DNA of 64,000 bases from Albifimbria verrucaria (Eukaryota; Ascomycota; Sordariomycetes; Hypocreales; Stachybotryaceae): contig JAHREC010000062.1 in NCBI GenBank assembly GCA_020081605.1, positions 806,001 through 870,000 on the forward strand, in the 5' to 3' direction. The notes beneath the pieces are model-generated. The model did not search any database and was not told the origin of the DNA. It saw nothing but the letters and a program-made list of their open reading frames with translations. How positions within the stretch are numbered: position 1 is the stretch's first letter; every line of letters begins with the position of its first letter. A program made the translations under genes and the position numbers. This document shows positions 25,001 through 35,395 of the stretch, in pieces.

Positions 25001-25271
25001 TAAGCGGCGCCAGCTGCCTCGCGAGACTTCTGGCCTTGCGCATGAAGCTTCAGGGCATTTTGAAAGCGTTTCAACGCTTCATCGACCTATTAATTCGTCA
25101 GTATGCCCAGTTAATAGAGCCTGGAGGGCCAATACGGACGTGGATCTCTTTCGTGGTGTCGATTTGATCGTCGACGTTTTCCTCTGGCTCGAGGTTGATT
25201 GCCTGAAAGGACGGCTGCGAGGACAGTTAGCCATTGGAAATCAGCTTCGTTTGCGAATGAGGATTTACCAT
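19089..25271 (-). CDS. HIR3: HIR complex subunit, histone transcription regulator 3 homolog
   Basis: Cabin1/Hir3-type scaffold of the HIR histone H3-H4 chaperone complex, which acts in the nucleus in replication-independent nucleosome assembly and histone gene repression. The protein is about 1,950 residues of TPR-like helices with a charged, Lys/Glu-rich insert near residues 330-440 and a long acidic tail (19475-19089, dominated by Glu/Asp/Gly). N-terminal landmarks are [18 protein letters not shown] and [16 protein letters not shown]. The first exon is only the start codon: ATG at 25271-25269 directly meets GTAAAT; exon 2 is 25214-25140, exon 3 starts at 25086, and a further intron is 21080-21032. 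Three frame breaks: TT 22293-22294, GGGG 19942-19945 and GGGG 19486-19489, each one base short. Downstream reading continues as family-like protein, so the gene is probably whole in life. Confidence 0.85.
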
Positions 25272-25961
25272 GGCGGCAGATGCAGTCTGGTGACAACGAT
25301 TTGTTCGTTGTTCGACCAGTGCGGAGAGCTGTGCTCTGTTGGTTGGATTACCACGAAGTCATGGCCAGTGTTGAGGAAGCTTGATACAGGCATGGGCCAT
25401 TAAAGTCACAGGCAATCTGATAAGTGCTGGAGCGAGCGCGTTGAACGCGATTGGGGTGGTACGTACCTCACTCAGTCTAGGCTCGCTGGTGCTTCAGGTA
25501 TCAAGGTACCTTGGTAGACATGTACAGTGCAGGCTACAGTGCAGTCCACAGTGCAGTAAGGCACAAGTTACGGAGTGGTCAAATCAGAAACAGAAACAGA
25601 AACAGAAGCGGGTACACCAGCCACATTCTGACCAGCCACAAGGCCACAGTCGCAGTCGCAGGTTGTTGTTTCACGACTGCGAGTCTGTGGCAGATGTGGC
25701 GCAGCCAGAAGCTACAGCACCATGCCATTCATTCACTTGCAAGGTCCGTGCCCCAGCTTCATGATAACAGGCCAAGTCTTGCGTGTCTTGTCACCTTTCG
25801 TCTGCCAGCTTACCAGGCAGCGTCTGCGCCATTGAGCCGTATCTGCCTCCCTATTTCCGTGTCAAAACACCTGAAAGCGTGCAGCGATTCCGAATATTGG
25901 CCTCACGCCAGACCGTCTCTTCCGTTAGCCGATCCGAAGGCGCCCTGCGCTGCCTGTCGCA
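25272..25961. promoter_or_regulatory. Divergent upstream region, HIR3 / ChAPs gene
   Basis: 690 bp. Contains three imperfect ACAGTGCAG copies at about 25522-25558, then four CAGAAA-like units at about 25586-25608. These are short tandem duplications; no known factor site is claimed. Confidence 0.45.
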
Positions 25962-28314
25962 ATGGTCGTGCCAGCTGTGCCTGAGTACGTTGCACCCGGC
26001 CAACGGGCCCCTGACATCACGAGGACTGACCCTGGATAGGATCACCGAGGAGGTTCTGCACGAGTCTATCGATGCCAGAACCGAGTCGCTTTCCGGCTTC
26101 GAGAGCTTGGCCCTCCTGACCTCGTCCACCTCTTGAAGCATACTGTTCGCAACACCCAGAAGCAGGTTCGCACCACCAGCCCAACCGACCAAGGCAACCC
26201 CGGCACTAAAACTAATCTCGGTAGATTGGAGTTTATCACCATGTTACCGGTGTGGACGCATCATCCTCGGCGAGTTTAGCCGCCTACATCAACGTTCTCA
26301 CCCACAAGGAGCACGGCCCCAATGCCACGAGCAAGATCGCCGAAGGCCTGTATTGGTATGTGGCAGACGGCGTTGCCATCCTGCTCAACTTGACCAGTGC
26401 TGACATGGAAAAGCTGCTATAATGCTTTCTCGAGACTCGACATGCGCGTGCACGTCACCATTCCCGGAACCGTCGAGAGCTACTGCGTGGACGAACGAGG
26501 TGAGAAGCGCAAGGCTTCCGACGAACTATGGCTCGAGACATACCTGTGCAGCGTTCTGAGGGCATACTCCTACGCCGACGATGGCAGCGGAGAGACGATT
26601 CGAAAGATTATGGGTGTCCGAAGGTTCAACCCCATTACCAACACCGAGGCCGAGCATCGATTCTTGCACGCTTCCGAGCAGCTCTTCTTCAGAGGTACGT
26701 CGGCCGATTTGTCCTGGGCAAACAAAGACTGACCCCGTCAAGGATGGCAGCTAGGATCCGACTCTACCGTACAAGTCCCGACGAATGTCTCGAATCACTT
26801 GACGACCGGTCTCCTGAAATACTTTGAGACGACAGGCCGTTATGCCTCTGGAATCAACCTGTTCGAAAAGCTTCGCTCGCAGAACGTCGAAGTTTCTTCG
26901 CTTCTAGCCAAGATTCTGTTCATGGGCAGCGAGGAGGTGACTGGTGTCAGGACCTTGTACAAGTCGCTGCAAGAGACCCCCATGGACTACGTCATGCTGG
27001 ACACGCAGGCAGAGTTCTTGATGAAGAAGGCACAGACCGCACCCAGCCCAGAGGCCAAGGAAGAGAGGCTGAAGATGGCCCTCGAGTGCGCGGATCGTAG
27101 CACTATCGCTGCGCCAAGCGAGTTTGGCACCTGGGCTAGACTGGCGCAAGTATACGTTGCCATGGAAGACTGGGAGAATGCGCTCACCATTTTGAATGCA
27201 TGCCCCATGTTCACCTACCAAGACAAGGATGCGCCGTTTATGCCAGAGCCGAGAGAGGTTAATCTCCCTACGCTCCCCGAGACGAGGCTGGATGAAATCG
27301 ACAGCGAACCGGAGTCGAGGTTCTCAGAGCAGGTTGACCCTAGCTTAGTGAATCTGAGGGCTTCGATGTACAAGGGCACATTTAAGCAGGCATACAATAT
27401 CCTGACTGAGATGACGGCCAAGATTGGCTGGGATCAACTTTTGAAGATCAGGAGCACCGTGTTTGTGATGGAGGACGAGTACCGAACAGAGAAACAAGAG
27501 GCTACCAACCGCAACCCCAGCACGGATGGTCTGCGAGGTACCCTGATCAGACCACCAACGGCGACGATGAGTCGGGGATGACGAGGACTCCAAGCAGAAA
27601 GCTGGCGAGACGGAATCCACCGCCGAGACTGTTACTGTCAACGGCGAGGACAGCACAGTAGAAAAGCCTACGCACGCCATTGACCCTGGCGAGGTCAAGG
27701 CAGACGGCGAGAGTGTGAGTATAGTCCAAGGCCGCCGCATGGTTCTACAAGTAAGCTAATCTAGATTTATACAGGCCACCAACGATGAGCATCTGTCAAA
27801 GCTCAACACAAAACGCCTATGCGAGAGGTGGCTCGACAGCTTGTTCATGGTTCTGTACGAAGACCTGCGAGCATACACTGTCTGGAGGACGCAGATGGCA
27901 CAGTACCGAGCCCAGCAGATGCAGTATAGGAAATCGGCAGAGGAGTGGGAGATTCTGGGTTCCTTGGCCGAGCGCCTTCAACACGTCGACGAGGCTGTAG
28001 AGGCGTATAGGGCATGCCTGTCGCTGCGCTTCAGCCCCAAGGCGCTCGCGGGCATCCTACGAGTGTTTGAGAAGACGAAGAGCACGAGGGAGACGGTCGC
28101 GTCCGTCATCCGCCTGGTGACCTGGCAGTACCGGTGGTACAGCGAGTTCAGCCCGGAGCTGCTGCACACGATACGGACGCTGATCGAGGACGAGGGTGCG
28201 GTCAAGGTCCGGAGCATTATCCAGGCGACCAGCTTGCCCCAGAACGTGCTGGATCTGACACATCACTACGCCGCTCTGTGTGCGAACTTCCGAAGCAGCG
28301 GCACCGATGGTTAG
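25962..28314 (+). CDS. ChAPs-family exomer cargo adaptor (Bch1/Bud7/Chs6-like), many frame breaks
   Basis: Chs5p-Arf1p-binding protein: part of the exomer coat at the trans-Golgi that carries chitin synthase and other cargo to the plasma membrane. TPR-rich. Landmarks run MVVPAVPEYVAPGQRAPDIT, ITEEVLHESIDARTESL, GPPDLVHLLKHTVRNTQ, VTGVDASSSASLAAYI, WLDSLFMVLYEDLRAYT and VKVRSIIQATSLPQNVLDLT. Introns are 26695-26742 and 27715-27774. The first kilobase changes frame repeatedly: near 26036 (one extra or two missing), near 26100 (one missing), TTT 26232-26234 (one missing) and near 26412 (one extra or two missing). An acidic linker breaks at CCC 27541-27543 and GGGG 27574-27577 (one missing each). 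The C-terminal third is clean. Six faults make it the most damaged gene here; family identity is nevertheless clear. Confidence 0.82.
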
Positions 28315-28803
28315 TGAGAAGAGGGACAACCGGAAGAGAGGGAGCGAGCCGGTGGGCAGGGAACGGAGGCTTGGGCAGGGCTCCCACAAGACGTCGCCGT
28401 CCGAGGCACAAGCTCGAATACAGATACAGTCATGTCCACGTGAGGTAGCAACATGCGCGTAGGCAGGCGCGGAAGGGAGCTACCTGAACATAGTATTTAG
28501 TTAATCCTCCACGAAAAAGCTAGCCATATGAAATCACATTGCAAACTATCAGCCTTATACCGAGTCCTTAGTGGTGATGCTAATGGTGATGGTGGTGGTG
28601 CTGTCTGGCTTATTAAGCAAAGGTGGGCTGGAGCTAGCAGAGCAAGCAATTATGACGGAGCCCACGCGGGGCAGTTCAGTTTCTTGGGAATGGAATCTTT
28701 AAATTCTCCGTGACAGCTTCAGACAACACCACTCGAAGACGACTTGCCGTACAAAACCACACCCTCCCAGCGCCGAGTCCCAACGCTGCGAAAACTCCAA
28801 GAC
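28315..28803. other. Intergenic, ChAPs / NPA3
   Basis: 489 bp upstream of NPA3, containing a short GGTGAT/GGTGGT stretch at about 28572-28602. No gene seen. Confidence 0.4.
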
Positions 28804-30059
28804 ATGGCTTCTTCATCGTCCGCGGGTGATGCCTCGGCACCGGATTCGTCGAAGCAGCCCGTCGCAGTCGTCTGCGTGGGCATGGCGGGTAAGGCAACCA
28901 GTACACCTCTGTTCAGCGTTAGCAGTGCAAGCAGCTCACCAAGGCTCCCTTCCTCGCAGGCTCCGGCAAGACGACTTTCATGCGACGCATCAACGCCCAC
29001 CTGCACTCCAAGGAGACGCCGCCCTACGTTATCAACCTCGACCCCGCCGTCCTCAACACGCCGTTCGAGGCCAACATCGATATCCGCGACTCGGTCAACT
29101 ACGAGGAGGTCATGAAGCAGTACAACCTTGGCCCCAACGGCGGCATTCTGACATCTTTGAACCTGTTCGCCACCAAGGTTGATCAGGTCGTCAACCTGCT
29201 CGAGAAGCGTGCGAAGCCCGATCCCGAGAAGCCCGAGCGCAAGCCCATGGAGCACATCCTGGTGGATACGCCCGGCCAGATCGAAGTCTTCGTGTGGTCT
29301 GCGTCCGGCACCATCTTGCTGGAGTCGCTTGCTTCGTCTTTCCCCACGGTTATTGCCTACGTTATCGACACTCCCAGGACGGCGTCAACTTCTACCTTCA
29401 TGTCTAACATGCTCTACGCTTGCTCCATTCTGTACAAGACAAAGCTTCCCATGATCCTAGTCTTCAACAAGACCGATGTCAAGGACGCATCCTTTGCCAA
29501 GGAGTGGATGACCGATTTCGATGCTTTCCAGGAGGCTCTGCGCCGGGATGAGGAGTCGGATGCGCTGGGCGGTGTAGAGGGTGGCGGTCACGGTGGAAGC
29601 GGATACATGGGCAGTTTGCTCAACTCGATGAGTCTCATGCTCGAGGAGTTTTACTCTCACCTCAGCATGGTGGGCGTCAGCTCCCGTCTCGGCACCGGCA
29701 TGGACGAGTTCTTTGAGGCTGTCGAGGGTAAGCGACAGGAGTTCTTGCAAGACTACCTTCCAGAGCTGCAGCGACGACGCGCCGAGCGCGAGGAAGCCAA
29801 GAAGGAGGCTCGTGACAAGGAGCTGGACCGCATGATGAAGGGCATGTCCATGGGCGCGGGACACCCCGAGGGAAAGAAGCCCGCCGAGGAGGAAGACGAC
29901 GGCATCGAGGTGCCGAGCGACATTGACACAGACGATGACGACGACGCAGACATGTCCAAGGACGGGCTGCAGTCGAGGTACCAAGCAGCCATGGGAGAGG
30001 ATGACAGCATTATGGCAGATGCTAGCTTCGCCAAGTACCTGCACGGGCAGCGGCAATGA
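28804..30059 (+). CDS. NPA3: GPN-loop GTPase 1 (Npa3), RNA polymerase II assembly factor
   Basis: Cytosolic GTPase needed for assembly and nuclear import of RNA polymerase II. Exon 1 is 28804-28888 and exon 2 28960-30059, joined in frame inside the P-loop to give GMAGSGKTT. Other motifs in order are the GPN loop GPNGG, switch region DTPGQIE and guanine-specificity NKTD. The last 100 residues are charged with a coiled-coil-like Arg/Glu/Lys stretch and an acidic DTDDDDDAD segment, usual for the family. Length about 394 residues matches Npa3/GPN1. No frame fault is seen although CCCC runs are present. It converges on RPC10, a subunit of the polymerases it helps assemble; adjacency may be chance. 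Confidence 0.93.
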
Positions 30060-30437
30060 AGAAACATGATGGGGAAGCACGGAAGAAAAAACAAATCTAG
30101 ACGGTCACAATGTACATGGCGTTTTGGAACTTGGCAGGTCTGCATGGAACCAGGATGGGGTCTTTAAATCATATATTTATTCTGAGATAGCAGAAAAGCT
30201 CATTTCATAACGTGTCAGTGTTTTATCGCAGCGTCTATTGATCTGCGTAGCGACTTTGCCCCCGTAGTGCGCTGGCTATTTTTCAGATGCTGGAACCGGT
30301 GCAGCCGGGTTTTGTAAGTCTCTTCGCGACTCAGCCGTTCCCGTTCCTGGCAGTGTGGCCAGCATGAATCCGTTTTATATGCAGCCGTCGCTTTCGTATC
30401 CTCTCAAATCACATCGCTCTCCTTTTTCTGTCGTAAA
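30060..30437. other. Intergenic, NPA3 / RPC10 3' ends
   Basis: 378 bp between convergent genes, probably 3' UTRs. Nothing else seen. Confidence 0.4.
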
Positions 30438-30718
30438 TCATCGCGCCTCGAACTGGACCATTCTGCGCACAAGTCAGTCACGTATGTCTTGCATGTTACC
30501 ACAGCCAGCAATCCTTACCGCTTCGTGCGCTCCTTGTACAGGACTCTGCCAGCGCAGTGCGGGCACGCCACGAGCGCGTCCTTGCCGAGCGAGACACGGT
30601 TGCCGCAGTCGCCGCAGAGGTAGGCCATGACAGAGCGGTGGTGGTCGACGGCGTCGCGCGTGCCACCACGGGCGCCACCGGCGGCGGAGCTGGGGACCTG
30701 GTACTCCTCGCGAGGCAT
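30438..30718 (-). CDS. RPC10: RNA polymerases I, II and III subunit ABC10-alpha (Rpb12/Rpc10)
   Basis: Small zinc-binding subunit common to all three nuclear RNA polymerases. Exon 1 is 30718-30519 and exon 2 30462-30438; the intron 30518-30463 starts GTAAGG and ends GCAG. The zinc ribbon is complete: CGDCG, then CPHC, 17 residues apart, followed by GRVLYKERTKR and the universal C-terminal MVQFEAR coded by exon 2. The N-terminal 30 residues before YLCGDC are poorly conserved in the family; the ATG at 30718 is the first in frame. Intact. Confidence 0.93.
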
Positions 30719-31433
30719 GATTTCTTTGTCTGTGAGACGGAAAAGGGTTTTATGGAGGTGTTCGGAGGTGCGTGGCTTCGTGGTGGGCGAGGATCGTGGG
30801 TGAAGTGAGCGTGGACGGAACGGATGACAAAACAGAATTGCCTACCTACAGAAAAAGGCTGAAGATCAAAAGGCGGTGACGGTGGGGAAGAAATTCTGCC
30901 GGTAGAAAACGGGCGCTAAGGCGGTGAGCCCAAAGAGTCCCCGATCGGCGGTTCCTCTTCCATGTCGCATTGCGCTTCCTAATCTATGCCTCTCACACGA
31001 GCAGAGCCTCCGAGCCCCTTCTGATGCGCTGTCATTTATTTTATTTGCAGTGCAGTCGCAATTCTCTCATTCGTTCAATTTTCATGTGAACTAAAGTATC
31101 GTCTCAATGACCAGCCGATGGCCAGAGGCTGCCTCGTGTGAGTGATTGCCGAGGCTGTTCTCAGCTTACGGTCCCCTGTCTGTTATCGTCATAGCTCTGT
31201 CGAGTGGATCGGGCTGACCCGTGGTAGAGAGATTGACTTGACTGGACTGGACTGGACTGGACTTCTGTTTCACAACTCATTGTCTTCTGGGATTGGCTCT
31301 GCGAAAGTCCTCAAACCGTATCTGGGCGATTAATTGGCCGGCTTGAATTAAAGAGATAGAGACACTGGTTGTTATCTTAGTCAACCAAGCTTCACTTACT
31401 CTTCAGCGCACCTCAACGACGACCTTACCAGCC
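30719..31433. promoter_or_regulatory. Divergent upstream region, RPC10 / HIT
   Basis: 715 bp. A pentanucleotide array GACTG (about five units, some degenerate) lies at about 31233-31260. Otherwise no named element. Confidence 0.45.
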
Positions 31434-32039
31434 ATGATAGAACCAACTGTTGTCCCCAACGCCGAGGCTGATTGCCCGTTCTGCGGCATTGTTTCTGTCC
31501 ACGAGCCATATGACCCCTCAACCCGCCGTCGCAAATATCCCCGACCTCACCACGCCTCAGTCCTTCGTCGTCTTATCCACGCCACTACTCATCGCCTTCC
31601 TCGACATCCTCCCCTGAGCCGTGGCCACGTCCTCCTCTGCCCGCGCGCCCATCGCTCCAAAATCACCGATGTAGAGGCCTGCGAGGCCCGCGACCTGGGC
31701 TACTACTTGCGCGTCGTCTCCCTCGCCCTCAGCCGTACAACCGGTGTCCCGGACTGGAACATCATACAGAACAACGGCGCGGCTGCCGCCCAGGTCGTCC
31801 CACACACGCACTTTCATCTCATTCCGCGCCCTGAAATCCGTGCCAGCGGTCGCCACAGCGAGAGCTTCACCATGTTTGGTAGGGGCGTGAGAGAGGAGCT
31901 GGACGAGGAAGACGCCGTGCCCATGGCTGCGAAGCTACGAGAGCAAATTGCGATCGTTCTGAAAGAAGAGGCGGAGAAGGAGAAATCTGGACAAGCTGCG
32001 ACGAATGACCAAAAGCCAAAGATCAGGACGAGATTATAA
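31434..32039 (+). CDS. HIT-family hydrolase with a mis-framed central segment
   Basis: Histidine-triad nucleotide hydrolase/transferase family. The N-terminus has a paired-Cys DCPFCGI, and the catalytic triad HTHFHL sits near residue 125 after the helix WNIIQNNG. The ORF is open for 201 codons, but codons about 28-60 read as Arg/His-rich nonsense (TRRRKYPRPHH). In the +1 frame the same DNA gives QPAVANIPDLTTPQSFVVL then STPLLIAFLDILP, which is the family's second and third strands. The frame leaves at CCCC 31514-31517 (one C too many or two too few) and returns at CCCC 31611-31614 (one too few). The two shifts cancel, so automatic annotation will not flag it. Ends 126 bp from the converging reductase gene. 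Confidence 0.85.
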   Translation: MIEPTVVPNAEADCPFCGIVSVHEPYDPSTRRRKYPRPHHASVLRRLIHATTHRLPRHPPLSRGHVLLCPRAHRSKITDVEACEARDLGYYLRVVSLALSRTTGVPDWNIIQNNGAAAAQVVPHTHFHLIPRPEIRASGRHSESFTMFGRGVREELDEEDAVPMAAKLREQIAIVLKEEAEKEKSGQAATNDQKPKIRTRL

Positions 32040-32164
32040 TGAGCGGCGGTATATATCGTATATTTTCGTGTATATTTGATATCGTTGGATATCATGATAG
32101 CGCATAGCATTTGTTCGACTACCTTTAACTTTAACGCCTTTTACTTTCTTACTTCAAGCAGCAT

Positions 32165-33216
32165 TCACTCATCATCGCCAAAGAACACCTTCACCGGGAG
32201 CCACCCGTCCTTGCACACCTTGAACCGCTCCTCGATGCCGTCGATCTTGGCAATGTCCTCGTCCGTCAGCTTCCACCCATCCAGCTGCCAGTTGGCCTCG
32301 ATGCGCTTCGGCGACACGCTCTTGGGGATGACGCTCCAGCCCTTCTGCAGCCCCACATCAGCAGCACCTGCTGCGGCGTGCGGTTCTTGGCCTCAGCTAC
32401 TTCCTTCAGCGCGGCGTTGGAGTAAAGCGGCGAGTCGGTCGAGCCCAGGCACGAGTAGGCCGTGCTGTGGATGCCCTTGGAGGTGTTGTATGCGACGAGC
32501 TTGGGCGAGGGGTTGCACGGGTGGAGCTCGATCTGGTTGACAGCGGGGATGATCTAGAGATCAGTTAGAAGGCGATGGCCCTGACAACTGGCTGGTGCAG
32601 AGCATGGCCATGGTTTTGAAAACGCGGGCAGCGTTGGGACGTACCTTGCACGAGGGTCGTTGAGCAGCTTCTCCAGGTTGGTGATGCCAAAGTTGGACAC
32701 GCCAATGTTCCTCACCAGTCCGGTGCCAACCAGCTTTTGCATCTCCCGCCACGTATCGCGGAAGTCCCAGTCCTCTTCATGCTTCTTCCTGTCGTCCTCG
32801 CGGGTCGAGCTCGGCCAGTGCATCAGGTACAGGTCCACGTACTCGGTTCCCAAGCTCTCGAGACTCGCGGCGATACCCTCAGGCACGCGCTTGTGCCATG
32901 TGTTGTCCAGCTTGGTCGTCACCCAGATGTCCTTGCGTGGCACGCCCGACGCACGGATGCCCTCGCCGACAGCAGCCTCGTTGCCATAGGCCAGCGCCGT
33001 GTCGATGTGGCGGTAGCCCAAGCGCAGGGCAGCCTCAACAGCAGCGGAGACTTCGCCCGGGGGATTGCCATGTGCCCAGACCGATTGCGGGGATCTTATC
33101 GCCGGTGTTGAGCGTGAAGGTGCGGCTACAAAGTGGTCAAGTTAGATACTCAAGACGTCTTCGCATATAAGAGCGGACGACGTCGCAACTCACGTTGTCT
33201 GTTTCTCAGAAGCCAT
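32165..33216 (-). CDS. Aldo/keto reductase
   Basis: NADPH-dependent reductase of aldehydes or ketones, cytosolic TIM barrel. The tetrad is visible: Asp in HIDTA, Tyr in ALAYGNE, Lys in VTTKLDN and His in YLMHWP. GVSNFG and IPKSVSPKRI near the end are the cofactor-binding segments. Start ATG 33216, MASEKQTT, followed by an intron to about 33127; a second intron lies at about 32643-32555. The frame breaks twice in G/C runs, each one base short: GGGGG 33059-33063 (restores TWQSPPGEVSAAVE) and CCCC 32351-32354 (restores MWGLQKGWSVIPK). With these the protein is about 310 residues, the family norm. Catalytic residues are unaffected. Confidence 0.88.
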
Positions 33217-34404
33217 GGCGAATGATCTGCAATACGCTTTCCAAAGAAACTTTTTGTTATTACTGAGCTTGACTATCGAACATCGTTTAAAATGACAATA
33301 TATATAGCTCATAACTGGGGTATCCACGCAATCACGATCGCATCAAGCAGCCTATCGCCCCCGCGATGTCCATGACGCTATAGCCACAGCGGATCGATTC
33401 TCCGCCGTCCAACCCCACGTCCGCCCTCCCTTGTCCTAGACCGAGACTAGGACCTGTTCGTCCAGCAATGGTCATATTCGTCGACTTACATACAGCCAGC
33501 TAATGCAGATGAAAGTGCAACTGCAAGCCAATAATGGAAACCCTGACAAATACAGTCCAGCGAAGGCTGCGGGGAATAATGCCTAGCGTTGGCAAGAGGA
33601 GATAATGAAGAACGGGCTGTGTTGAGGAAAAAGTGAGTTATCATGTGGATTTTTCCTTGTTTTCATGTTGGAGATGGCTCCATATTTCCAGTTCCTCAGT
33701 ATGAAATTATCCCATTCTTTGTTCTATAACGTGAAGTTGAGAGATAGTTCAACATGCATCAAGACAGAGACAAGCATAATTCTACACCATGTTTTCAGCA
33801 TGCGCCCATCACTCAACTTTGGAGACACTCCTCCTCGAGCCCCAGTTGCCCAGGCCATATCGGCGAGTTCTATTAGACATGTTGTCCACGCCTCTGCATC
33901 CGAGTGGTCAAGACCCGATCCTGTCTCAGCCACGCCTGTAGTTGCGCAGATTCCTCCGTCACTTGTAGACAGATCTAGATGTGAATAGGCATGCACCTTG
34001 GTCATAAGCAGCATTATGTAGTGTTTCGCCTCGCAGCGTAATACAATGGTATGTGCACTACTACAATATGTCCGTGAGATCCTCTCGCAGCGCCCCTACA
34101 CACACAGTCTTGCAGTCTTAGGTGTAGTGTCATTCGTCCCACTACATTACATCTTCTGTCCTTGGTTCGTAAAATCATCGCTATCCTCCCAAAGAGATCC
34201 TCGCGCCTTGTGCCTGGTATCTAGCTCAGAAACCGAATTATAATCCGCTCAAGGTCCCCTTTCGTGTGTTCACTCTTCCAACAAATTCAAGCAATGTAAA
34301 ACAGAAACAAGTAAACAATCAAAATTCATGAATAAGAAAAAGAAATAGTGTGAAGCATCTCTTCTCTCAGACCTCGGTGGGTACAGAGACAGGAGGACAC
34401 TTCC
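33217..34404. other. Intergenic, AKR upstream / bHLH downstream
   Basis: About 1.19 kb. Holds the AKR promoter and the 3' flank of the bHLH gene. ORFs 33665-33988 (+) and 33724-34014 (-) overlap and have no recognisable product. Confidence 0.4.
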
Positions 34405-35395
34405 TCAGCTGCTTCCACCAAGCATCATCTCCCGCTTCTCTCTCTCCAGCCTCCTCACCTCCCACTCTAGCACCTCGATCCGTCGTCTTGCCAGATCTAG
34501 CACCTCTGCTTTGCTGACCTTGCGTCGGTCTGGCTCGACTCCGCTGCCGCACATCTCGCCGGTCTCATCTGTACCGTCCCCGACCGGCAGCACAGCCAGC
34601 AGCCGTTCGAAGTGTGCGTTTAGTCGTTGTCGGTATTGCTGTTCTACTTGGTTGTGCGCCGCGCGGGCCTTGACTTCGCTGTCCAGCTCTTCATTGACCG
34701 CACACCCAGGTCCTGATTGCGAGTTGAGTTGATCAGGCGATGACCTTGTTGTTTTGCTGTTGCGTGCGCCGGTTGCCCCGTTTGTTTGGCTTACACGCTT
34801 TGCCGTGCGTAGATGCGACTGTGGCTTCGTGACCGTTGGCTCGAGTATTGGTGGCGTATCGGAGTGTTTTCTTTAATTCCTTGAGGTTTCAGCTTGATGT
34901 CCGGCTTGCTCGTCTCGCTGGCCTCAACTTTGAGAGGTGTTGGCGTGGTGATGCTGTCGATTAGAGGTGGCGTGGGCATCGACGACATCCGTGATGCTGT
35001 CCTTGGAGAGATGGATGACCCTGGTGACAGAATCGGTAGTTGATGCGGTATAGGAGCTCCCTGATACCCAAAGTCGAATGCTGCAAAATCGGTGTTGACA
35101 GGCGGAACCTGCAGGCCAAAGTACCCCGGACCACAGTCCATGGGGCCATAGTTCATCGGGGACACCTTGAAGTTTGGCAAGGGGCCTGGTTCTACGTATG
35201 CCATGTCCTCATGGTAGATTCCATCATCGTCCAGTCTGATATGGGGCTGATGGGCGATATGGACGGTACCTGTGATCCTTGTTAGTGGCCAGATCTATAA
35301 ACAGACAGGCATCGAGCCCGGGAGCATGTGCAAATCTCTTCACTTACATTCATGTCTTCCGAGGAAGAGAAGTGCGTTGAGCTAAAACTCATCAT
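34405..35395 (-). CDS. bHLH transcription factor (SREBP-type basic region)
   Basis: Nuclear DNA-binding regulator. Exon 1 (35395-35348) encodes MMSFSSTHFSSSEDMN; the intron 35347-35270 (GTAAGT..CACAG) is followed by a Pro/Ser-rich region. The bHLH domain lies at about 34680-34440: basic helix RAAHNQVEQQYRQRLNAHFE, loop with a Gly/Asp-rich insert, and second helix RKVSKAEVLDLARRRIEVLE extending into a leucine-containing coiled coil. The HNxVExxYRxRLN pattern is that of SREBP-like fungal factors, but the sequence gives no membrane segment. Frame breaks: GGGG 35243-35246 (one short) and GG 34850-34851 (one short), joining SPISPHIRLDDDG and HPILEPTVTKPQ. The stop at 34405 may also be affected. 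Target genes unknown. Confidence 0.75.

Noticed and set aside
28719..29255. 178-codon minus ORF, and 29457-30080 minus
   Set aside because: Antisense shadows of NPA3, which has all its GTPase motifs.
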